DNA from: Fragum whitleyi
Taxonomy: Eukaryota; Mollusca; Bivalvia; Cardiida; Cardiidae
Reading direction: 5' to 3'
Length of the DNA stretch: 64,000 bases
NCBI GenBank assembly: GCA_948146395.1
Contig: OX411547.1
Span: forward strand, 62,563,610-62,627,609
The translations under genes and the position numbers were made by a program. Under the pieces are notes generated by a model. It was not told where the DNA came from. It did not search any database and worked only from the letters and a program-made list of their open reading frames with translations. Below, one piece after another: positions 37,901 through 49,900 of the stretch (positions are counted from its first letter, which is position 1; every line of letters begins with the position of its first letter).

Positions 37901-40900
37901 AACCGTTGACTGACGTTCAGGATTTCTACATGCACATCAATGGGTTCATTCAAAAAACAAACAAACCGTGACTCTGTAAAAGGAATATGTGAAAAAAGAG
38001 ATAGGATCCAGCATAGGTCAAACAGGGGTAGAATTTCAAAACAGTATTTCACTAGAGGGGAGACATTCAAGATACAGAAAATAAACACATTGCGAAAAGT
38101 TTTGAGCCTAGTCAAGCTACGCAAAAAGCGCAGTCTGACTAGGGTTGACAATTTACGCACCACCCAGATGGTCCCTTTTCGCTCGACGGGTCATAAATAT
38201 CATTAGAAAACACAGTTTATAAGGTTATTTCGCTCTTAAAAGTTCAAATTACCAGTGTTATTATGCGTTTCTAATGTCAAGGTATTTAATAATAATCGAA
38301 TAGTATCTGAAAAAACTTAAAACTTAGCCTTCCAATCAAAGTGAACAGTGTTTTGCTCAGACAGTTTGATATAGTGTATGCGACAATATTTTATTTCTTT
38401 AGATTGTTCCAAGGTATTTTGCCTTCTACCTCCCCCGTGCCCAAACGCCGTCATTCCGCCAGGAGAGTGTTGTCTGAGGTGTCCCGGTAAATATGCTTGT
38501 AGACGAAAGCTTTTTATCTTATTTAATAAAAGTTTGTTTTAGTTTATACTTGCGCATGAATCACGATTCGATTCATGTTCTTGTTCATTTAATGGTTCGA
38601 CTAATTTCGGGAAAAAAAGAAAAAAGAATGTCAAAGGTCGCTTGTTTAAATTCAGTAGGTTTAGAAATGTACAAAAAGGCTTTTCCAATGCGAAAGTCGA
38701 ATAAGAAAATGACACTAATATTTCAGACTGTCGAGATACTATTTGTCCAGCTGTGTTTTGTGAAAACCCCATATTTGGGCCGGGAGATTGTTGTGGGAAA
38801 TGTCCACCAGGTTCGTCTAATCATTCGAGTAGAGTTGACTAGGCTAAATCTTGAAACTGGCGTGATAAATGGCTTTGGAATTATTTTGGAATTATATTGA
38901 ATGAGTGTGTGGAGCGAATTTTAAATGAGATGAAGGGGAGGTAATCAAATATCGCTAATTTCGTCAGATTTGACGAAATTAGCGATAATTCAACCCCCCC
39001 CCCTGAAATAAAACTTATTTTTCTGTTTGTGTATTAATTCTGACTAATCAGACGCTTCGAAGTCAAGATCCGGTAATAAAATAGTGCAATAATTTGATTA
39101 ATTTGACTGAAATTTTAGTGAACCCTTATAAAGCCTGTTCAACAACTTGGATCGTTTTTGAGAGAGGGTGTTTGGAGTATATGGTTGAATGGAGCCCGGA
39201 CTGAGCGATCTAAATGTTTTTGATCAAGGTGAGTGTTAATTTCTCGATGTTACTAACTGTGTCTGATGGCAACTCATCTACTGATGTGATGTTAGTACTT
39301 CAAAATGCAATTTTTCCGTTATAGGAAAAGTTCGCAAAAATCCCCCGTCGAAAGTCTACAGTTAAGAACATCATGAATTTGACAAGGTGAATGATTTTGG
39401 AATAAAATTGAATGAGCGAGAGGAGTGAGTTTTGAGTGAAATTAAAAAGAGGTAATCCAATATCGCTGATTTTGTTCCGGATGAACATATTTAGTGATAT
39501 TTATTACCTCCCTTTAATAAATTTATTACCTCCCTGTATGCATTAAACTTCTATAAATAGCTTCATATTTCTTCAAGATCCAATCAGACGCTCATAATAC
39601 AATAATTCAATTAAACCGCCATTTTTCTAGCTTTATCTATTTTGAATGATGATAGTTGATCTTATCTTTTTCATGATTTTGGAGCTTTTTTGAACGTGTT
39701 AAGTGAGTGTTTGGAATGAATGAATGAGTGACTGATTTAGAATGATTTTGATCAAAATGAATGGCAATTTCACGATGTTTTAACTATATGTTCATTTGTT
39801 TCAAGAAGCCCTATGATCATCTCTACAATCGAAATATTATTTTGAGGTTTTTTCATTACTGGAGCTGATAAAAAAATAAACGATATAAATAATGACCACA
39901 TACCTTTCATAGACGGCTTTACATCGTTACAATTTCAATAATCTTTATTCTTGGAGATGAAATTACAGTTAATCACATAATGAAATTGACACTCATTCCG
40001 ATCAAAAACATTCTAAATCATTCACTCAGCGCTACATTCATTCATTCTAAACACTCACTCAAAATGATCAAAAACGCTCCGAAATCATTGAAAAAACATT
40101 TAAAAATTGTTCAAAATTAATAAAAAAAATAAATTCAAACCGATCTATTTATTCTTCGATTTAATTAGCTGATATGGACTTTCAAGTGTCTGATTGGTCC
40201 ACAAATACGGACATTCAGAAAAAAATACGCACATTTTATTAAAGAGAGGTAGTCCATATCGCTAATTTTGTTCATCTTGAACAAAATTAGCAATATAGGA
40301 TTACCTTCCATTAAATTCAGTCAAAACTCACTCCACTCACTCATTCAATTTCATTCCTAAATCATTAAAAAATCATACACCTTGTCAACTTCACGATGTT
40401 GTTAACTGTAATATCAGGGGTGTGCAAATACAGAATTTCTCCGCTTGTCCCTGGACAAGTTAAAGATAATTTTCTACTTGTCTGGGATCAAAAGGAACTT
40501 GTCTGTAAAAAAGAAAATCAATCAATTTTGAGAAAACATCGTTTTATACAGGAGATTACACTGGACTTCAGCGTTTTAATAATAAAAAACCCTATGTTTT
40601 CTACCCTTTGATAGTAATATTATGATAATTAATTTCTAAGGTCTGTTAAATGTCATTCTGATATGTGTCCTGGTATTCAATTGTCCGTCGACAAGTGGCA
40701 TAGAAAACAATTCTTGTCCGCAGGTAGAAACAACAATGTCGGGTAAGTCGGGCATGGAAATCAACATCCTTGAATATGTCAATACTCGATTCAAAATCCA
40801 TATAATGCATTGCAATATTTTACTTAGCTAACGCGTTATTTAAAAGCTAAGCACGGTTTTATAATAAAGTATCCCAAATCAACAATTCCTTGATAAATAT

Positions 40901-43900
40901 TTTGTCTAAATCATGCCAGTCTTACCGAAAAAGACATACACTGCCAAATTTTATAATGTGGATTTAAAAAAAATACTGCTTTAAAAATTGATTTAATAAA
41001 CAAAATTTAACTGAAGGCCATCCGCCAACATCCATAGTGACGTTGAATTGATAAAAGTTCCGTTTTCATTGTGCTATTTTTGTGTGTGTGTGTCAGTGGT
41101 CTAGAGGTAGAGCGTAGGCTTCTTGACCCAAAGGTCCTGAGTTCGTATCACATCAAAATTAAATACTTGTGAAGCCTATATTTTACAGTAAACCTTAATT
41201 TCAAATATTAAAGAATACGTTATTGCACGAAAATTGGCGTCAAATAAGCATAGTAACGATGGTTTTGGTGCAACGTCGAATTCGACGGAAAATGTTGCAA
41301 CAACTTCACAAAATCGAAATTTATGAAAATTCTAACTCGAAGACATATCATTTTTATTTGATAAATGTGAAGCATATTCATTTCGCTTCATAAAAGCAAA
41401 AATCAGCATAGATCACCGGACAAAACTTTGAGAAATTTCTATTCATTTACAAACAATAAATGAAAAAATGAACGTCAAATCTTTATAATCGCAACATAGA
41501 TAGCGTTGCAGACTCGTTTTTCTGTTTGAATATGCACAGAAACTAAACTACTAGATCTGGCGTTCTTGGACTTTCTAAATGGAACCTTTTTCGTAAAAAA
41601 ATGCCGATATATTAAGAAAATATTTGCAATTACTGATTTCGCGGGTCGAAAAGGGGTTTGCCTTTCATGACGTCACGACGTCAAATAAACGCGCTTCAAA
41701 CCGTTTATTGCGTTTTAGCTAATGCAAACACTTAAAAGATAAATGCCAGCAATTATTGTGAGACTTTAAGGCAGTCGAAAATTCGACAATGTTATCAGTC
41801 CGCAGTTACCTTAAAATCTCTGTTGTATGAACTTGTTTCCTTATCGATGTTTAAACCCTATGTTAATGATAAAAGACAGATCTATACAAAGCCTCATGGC
41901 GAGAGTGGAAATCCGTCTCCCTCCCTATGTGCATTTCTTGGTTTATGGCAGTTTGGCATCACAAGTTTGAAATTTTGAAAACGTAACAGTTTGTATCCTC
42001 TGTATCACAGTGTCTCTACATTCCGTAATGAGTGGAGAGTAACGTAATGATTTCTGTCTGGGTTCCGAGGGTGCACATTTTGATACTTTATACAATCGTA
42101 TTTAGCTTTAAAAAAACGTTTTGAAAAATCTGAATGCCCTTCTTACGTTCAATCGCCAAAACAGAGGTTGACTTTAGATATCAAATTCCCGACATGTATA
42201 CAGAAGAGTTGACAATAATGTATCATTTCAGCTATATGTACCTACAAAGGAAAGACGTACAATGTTGGTCAAAGTTTCCCTGATGACTGTAACACGTGTT
42301 TTTGTCAACCGGATGGAGATGTCGCCTGCACTGAAATATTCTGTGGTGAGGTCACGTGTATCAAAGTTCGGATAAGTAGGAAGATCATCAAATTGGACTC
42401 ATTCCACTCAAAATTATTCAAACTTCCCACAAAGATGTCAAGAAAAAAACGTTCTTAACATTGACCTTAATCCTTTGAAGTGTTCAACAATCCTCTAAAA
42501 GCTCCTGAACTTAAGTCCAAATCGACCAAAAATTTCCCACGTTTTTATTGGTTTTTGGCTCAATGCATTTGAAAGCATCTGTCCTGCGTTCAGCATCACA
42601 AAACGGTAAAAACAGTTTTCCAATGATACCCCGCTATGCATGTGCACTTGTGGGCAAAGCGGGGTATAATTTGAAAACTGCTTGCATCGTTTTGTTATAC
42701 TGAACGCAGGGCTGGTGTGATGACGCAAAAACCGACAAAGAAAAAAATAGGGAGGTAAAGAGTATCACTGAATCCGTTCATTTCAAACGAAAAAGGCGAA
42801 ATTATATTACCTCCGTTTAATTGCACGAAAACACTCCCATTCAATCGATTAATTCTAAATTAATTCCAAAAAATCAAGTGGTAAATTGAAATTAATTTAG
42901 ATTTATTGAGGTCTTATATAATTTTCATGCCCATAGATATCTTACTGAACGATGACTGAAATATGTTGATGAAAAATTTACCAGAAAAGAAAGTTCACAA
43001 TTGTCAGGTGCACTTTATGGTGCTCCGGGGTGGAATTTCGGCTAAAATGAGCTACTTTCACCATTTCAACGGCCTCATTCCAAAATAAGATCTCTCTATT
43101 TCTGAATATTGGTGTTGAATCTTACTCGAAATATCGTACGGTCGTTTCAACGTGGCACCACTGATGTCATATCAAAGCTCTCTTTATCAGAAGCTGTCAC
43201 AATTTCGCTTATATTCGTTGCTACACTTGACAAATTCAAAGTTCCCCGTTACTTGATTTCGTTTTTATTTTAAAGTTTTCAGAATGATGTCAAATTGGAA
43301 ATTTTAAGTTGTTTTCGTTCTTAATATTCCGTGGTAAGGTCACGTGTTTAAAATCATTCAAATTATTCACAAAGCTGAAACTTTACCAAGTTACCCTGTT
43401 CTTAACGATTGCGACACAATAACCCTGTTTATGCTATGAATCGACAGACAATGTTTTCCGTTCTTTGGGCCTGCGCGTTGACGTAAAGCACGTGCTCGTT
43501 TTACCTAGCAGAACTCCCGAAGTCATATCGATTTTATGTGCCTGAAACATTATGCAATGCATATTATTCATCAGAAAGGAAGACTTGGAAATTCAGAAGT
43601 GAAGAGTTTTCATTTTTTTGTTTCATTGTACATAGATCAATTTACTTTTCAACCAGAGCCGGGGTTATAAAACTTTTCTCGGGCTCAACTGAGAATTTTC
43701 TCAAATTTTAAATTTATATAAATGTATGAAAAAAAAAGATGATATTATTAAGTTGGTATTTTTAACAACTTATTATTTGGTATTTATAACAACTTATTGT
43801 TATTATCTTTTGTGTGAATTCCTTAAAATGATTATTAAAACAGAATTACGGCTTTTATCTCAAATCGAAATTTGAGAAAATTTGGAATTGAGAATGAGAA

Positions 43901-46900
43901 AATTGTTATAACCTCGAGCCCTGATCTTTTTACAGCACCCTGTGAGTACGGTGGAGTAAGCTATGATTCCGGCACTGAATTCAGAGACAGGTGTAACACG
44001 TGCAATTGTACTAGTGGACAAGTATCATGTACAGAAAAGGCATGTGGTAGGTAACATTGGTAGGAAATAATTTGGAGAAACACAGCCCTGCTTTTTAGAT
44101 GAAACATTTTTACACTGTTTGAAAGACGTTTGAACACCAGTGAAAAGAAGGGTAAAAATCTAAAAATTCCCAAACGTTAGAGCATTATGAGTCCCAGCAT
44201 ACCCTGTGCTCAGGTTGACGAAACAGTGCAAACTTTTCGCAAGTTGTATCCCCGTGCATTTCATTAAACCGTCGACATTGTTTAAATCACGAGCGATTGT
44301 TTTAATTATTGTAAGGAATTTGAATTTGACTTTGAATGACACAGCCCATGGTAGTCCGACAAATTATATATTTTTAGCAGTTCACTACATCGTGAAATTG
44401 ACAGACTGAATGATATTGAAATGACGTTGAAATTAGCGTGATGAGTATTAGTTTTGAGTGAAATTAATGAGAGGTAATCCAACATCGCTAATTTTGTTCC
44501 AGATGAACAAAATTAAAGATATTAGTATCCTCCCTTATTAGAATATGCATACAAGTTCTATAAATAGCTTTCTACTTCTTCAAGTACCAATCAGACGCTC
44601 ACAATTTTAATTATGTCAGTGAAATCATTATTTGTTAGCTATTTTTATTTAGAATGTAGCTGTCAATCTTATTTTCTTAAGTGGTTTTTAAGCTTTTTTG
44701 AATGGTTTGAGTGAGTGTTCGGTATGAATTAATTGAGCGCTGAGTGGACGATTTAGAATGGTTTTGATTGGGATGAGTATCAATTTCACGATATTATTGA
44801 AAAAGTGGAACTCAATTTTTTCGTAATTGTCGGGGCTACATGTAATCTAGAGCTCTATTTGAATCACTATATAGTCATTTTTTGTTTATTGAATTTGCAT
44901 TTAACAACACCATAAGCAGAATGAATGATTTTCGAGTGATTAAGAATGTGTAGCGTGTTTTGAATGAAATTACCGAGGGTTATCCAATATTGCTCATTTG
45001 TCCAATTGGACGAAATGAGCGATATTTTTCCTCCTTTTATTGAAATGTTCATACATTTGTGTTTGAGTGTCTTTATGGACCAATTATAGACACTTTAAAA
45101 ACCCATTCCATTTAAGAAGCATTTGGAAAGATTTGATATGTTTGAATGAAATGTTGATCGTTTTGAACGATTTCGAATCGTTTCTAAACGATTTCGGAAG
45201 GCATTTTAATTGAGCTTTTGGAATGAATGTTTGGGGCGCAGAGTAAGTGATTTTGAATCGTTTTAATTCATATGAGTATCAATTGCACTATGTGATTAAA
45301 TGAACAAGATAATTGATCAAAAAAAATTTTAGAACCTTAAGATTCTAATCAACAAAGCTGTTACTGTTTTGCTGTCAACGGTTCATCTCGCATTTTCTGT
45401 CACAACTATAGAATCTGTAACTTGCCAAAGCTCGCTTGATTATTCTTCTATTCAAAAATCTGTTGTGATCAGCATGTGTTAATTGTATTCTAATTAAATA
45501 CGTACCATAAAATTTCATTTTTTTCACATTGAATGAATAATATGATAACGAAAATGTGTTGTTATATTTGCTATTTTTAACATATTTTAGGGTCTTTCAT
45601 AGCTTCAATACATGCAGAAATTCAAGTTCATAAAATGGTAAATCACTTTTGACAATTTCGCTGGTTTAGTATTATACACAACGGTATAAATATTCTGTGA
45701 TTTCGTTGTAGGCGACTATTGCAAGAATGGTTTGAAGCCAGTACCTGATAAATGTGGAGGGATCGCTGGCTTTCAATGCCCTAAAGGAACAAAGTGTGAT
45801 TACTCACTCGTACCACCTAATGTGTCAGATGGCATGGGACTTTGCTGTAAAGGTACGTGTAAAATTTTAATTAGAATTTAACGTCATTTTGAACAGTATT
45901 TCAGGCAAATTGCGATAGCAAGAGTATGAAACATGTATACAAAAAGGATAACTGGTTCATTTAGAGACATCGTGAAATATGATTGATTGTCGATCAATAA
46001 ATATTAAAATTCATTCATTCATTCATTCATTCATTCCAACCTCTTACTAAAACCTATTCAAAACTGTTTAAAACCCTTCGAAATTTGTCATATGATAGAC
46101 ATTTCATTTAGATGGAGGGGTCGCCACCATAGCGCAGTTGGTTAGGCATAAGACTTCCAATATGGAAGTCTTGGGTTCGATCCCCGGTGTCTGCAAATAT
46201 CCTTTCCGACGTTTGTCTCTCACCAATGGGTAGATAATCGTAACTCTATGTGAGATAACAGTCGTAGGCTAGGAAAGGGTTTAATGGCAGTACAGGTGAA
46301 AGAAATACCAGGAATCCATTGTTAGGTGCGAAATTGTTGAAAGCGACGTAAAAACCCATTCAAACAAACAAATCATTTAGATGGACCAAATAGTTCTACG
46401 ATTTCAATGGCTGGTGTAGATTTTAAACCGTCTTATTGGTCCGTGAAAACACAGAAAACATAATTACGGCTTTTATCTCGAATTGAAATTCGAGAAAATT
46501 TTGAATTGAAAATGAGAAAGGTTTTATAGCGCTGGTATAGATAAATTACTTCCGGAAATATTCATCGAATGCAAAGAGAGTTTAAGTCCCTTTTTATGTA
46601 AACTCTTTAATTCTATGTACAATGAAAATGTTTACCCACTTAGCTGGACAAAGGGAGTTATTGTCCCGGTACCTAAAAAAGGCGATTTGTCAGATGTTAA
46701 CAATTATCGCGCAATTACGTTAACGAGTATTTTTTCAAAATTATTTTCAATTTTACTAGATAATCGATTACGTAAGTGGGCTGAAAAGGAAAATGTTATC
46801 AATGATTGCCAGTTTGGATTTCGTGAAAAAAGGAACACGGTTGATTGTATCTTCATTTTAAATTACATTATTGAAAAGGTTGTAAAACGAGAAAAAAAGA

Positions 46901-49900
46901 AATTGTATTGTTCATTCGTAGATTTTAGGAAGGCGTTTGACCTTGTCTATAGAAACGGAATATGGCCGAAGTTATTAAAATACGGAGCTTCAACGAAGAT
47001 GGTTAAAATGCTTAGAACGATCTATGAAAAAGTTCAATCGTGCGTGCGCAACAACGGACATTATTCTGAGTTTTTCGAAAGCTATTCAGGTGTTAAGCAA
47101 GGTGAGCCGTTATCTCCCTTGCTTTTTATCTTATTTATCAATGATATGTACGAACATTTAGTTTTAAATGATGATGATGCTTTCAGTTTAAATGATTTGA
47201 AAATATTTATCTTACTTTTTGCGGATGATACAGTTTTGATATCGTACACACCAAAAGGGCTACAAGATTTAATAAATCAACTGCAATCGTACTGTGATAA
47301 ATGGGGAATAAGTGTAAATTCCGACAAAACGGTTGTCATGGTTTTTAAACAAGGGAATAGAGCTGAGAATATTGATATTTTTTATAACGGAAATCGCTTA
47401 AATGTAGTTTCTAAATTTACTTACTTGGGTGTAACAATATCAAGTAATGGAAGTTTCTACCAAGCCCAAAAATCATTATCAGAACAAGGAAATAGAGCCC
47501 TTTTTTCGATTTTCGCTTTTTTCCCTTTTTGATAAAGTTGAATTTGATACCAAAGATAAGACAAAGTTATTCGATTCCATGATAAGTCCAATTTTGAACT
47601 ACGGATCAGAAATATGGGGGTTCCATAAATCACCGGACGTTGAAAAAATTCACTTACTGTTTTTGAAAAGAATCTTACGCCTTAACAAAAACGTACCTAG
47701 TGTCGCTTTATATGGAGAATGCGGCCGTTTCCCGCTAAGCGTAACCCGCAATATCAGAGCAATCAAATATTGGTTTAAAATAACTACTCGAAAAGATAGT
47801 CTTATGTACAATTTTTTGTATGATTATTATTCAGATGAATCCACTTATATTAACACATGGTTCAATAATATTAAGAAATTATTAGATAAACTGGGTTTTC
47901 ATTATCTGTGGAATAACACTAATGTAAATGCTGGTCATGTATCAGCTATAGTTCAGCGAATACATGATCAGTATATACAAAAGTGGATAAGTGATATTCA
48001 TGATTCGAATAAACTGTCTACTTTCTGTCTTTTTAAGGAAGAATTAACAATGGAAAAATACCTATCTGACGTCATAAACAATAAACATAGACGCGCATTA
48101 AGCAAATTTAGATGTTCCGACCACAAATTATCAATTGAACTAGGTCGACATAACAATATTGCTCGTTCAAATAGATTACTAGTATGTGAACAATGCTCGA
48201 TGAATGCTATCGAAGACGAATACCACTTTCTTTTGGTCTGTTCAAAATATAGAAATCTGAGAAAAGAATTATTTCCGAGGTATTACTGCAGATGGCCTAC
48301 CAAGCAAAAGTTTATTCAATTGATGGGTAGTACATCTTCAGTTGTACTCAACAAACTTGCAAAGTACGTTTATCTTGCTTTCAATACACGTTCTTCATTA
48401 TAGATTTAGATCTAACCATTTTCTATACTTAAATATGCTTTTCTCATTTTCTCATTTTATAATTTACTATGTTCTATTTGTATTTTTTCTCAATGTATTA
48501 ATACATGTCCTGCCTATTGAAGGCAATGAAACACTGAATGTTTTATGCCAAATAAAGAATTTTGACTTGACTTGACTATAACCTCGGTTTCTGGTGTTTT
48601 AAATTGAATACCGGGCATAGAAATTTTGCAATGACTTCATCGATTTGAATGAAATGTTGAAAACTTTAAACTACGATTTAGAATTTTTAAGCGTTTAAAA
48701 ACTTCTTTCTAGGCGTGTTTGAGTGATTTGAGTTGGTGTTTGGAATTAATGAATGGAAGACTGATCGAGTGATTAGGTAAAGTTTTGATCCAGATGAGTG
48801 ACATTCTTACATTTTGATTAATTATTCGGTTCATTGGAAATCTTCAAATACTGTTAACAACATGAAATTTACTTTCATCTCGATCAAAACATTTCAAAAT
48901 CACTAAATCAGCGCCCAATTCGTTCAGTCCAAACACTCACTCAAACCATTCAAACACTCCAAACTCACTGAAAACAAATTTAAAAAAAAAAATAAATAAA
49001 GCATCGAAAAAAATCGCGATTTCACTGACATAATTTAATTTGTAAGCGTCTGTTTTGAAGAATATGAAACTGTTAATAGAAACCTGAATGCATATTTTAT
49101 TAAAGGGGGGTAATAAATATCGCTTATTTTGTTCATCTTGAACAAAATTAGCAATATTGGTATATCTCCCTTTTTTCACCCAAAACTCACTCCACACACT
49201 CATTAAGTTTCGTCCCAAAATCACTCATCTTGTCAGTATTACGGTTTTGTTAATAGATATTATTATCCACTTAGGTGAACTCCGAGATCCGACATCTGAC
49301 TCACTAAAATATCGAGGAATGTCTCAAAATACTCAAACAACTTATACCTGCAACCCTTTACTAATATAAGTACATGTACATGTATATGCATAGCATGTTT
49401 TGATTTTTTCGCCGATTTTTGCACAATAAACTACTATGATTTTATGATGTTAAGGACGCGTAAAATTACTAGATGTAAACGTTCTAGAAACGTTTGAGAA
49501 ATGTTATCAGTAAGAACATAAATAAATCCACAAAGCGGGTAACAATTTAAAAATGGTCGGAAACGCCCTTGCATCTCGAACAAATGCTTGAACAAGAGAT
49601 CGGATCAAGCAAAAAGTGGTTTGTCCGAATGAATTCGCGGCAAAAGAGAACGATTATACCTAGATTTAGAAAATATTCTCAACAAAAACACATTTCAATA
49701 TAAGCTACCCTTCGAACCAGCAAAGACTGAGAGCGGAACATTTCGTTCTTCTCTTACTTTTCTTTTTAATTGGGTGGATTCTTTGTTAAAGATAGTATCA
49801 CAATGATGTTTTCGGGGATAGAGTCTGCGAGTCGTCAGTGCATCAGCCGATTCAATCACGGTAACGTAATTTTCTTAGATCGGCGAGGAGTTGTTGAACT

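Noticed and set aside
38493..38900. 135-codon open frame
   Set aside because: It spans the end of intron 9 and intron 10 in a frame other than exon 10; exon 10 is better supported by splice sites and cysteines.
41091..41165. Functional tRNA gene
   Set aside because: A- and B-box-like segments exist but I could not form an acceptor stem or a clean anticodon arm. The same holds for 60103 and 62226, and the SINE heads.
48937..49224. 95-codon - strand frame, and similar frames at 15408, 16777 and 39300
   Set aside because: These are translations of the palindrome-core MITE, not genes.
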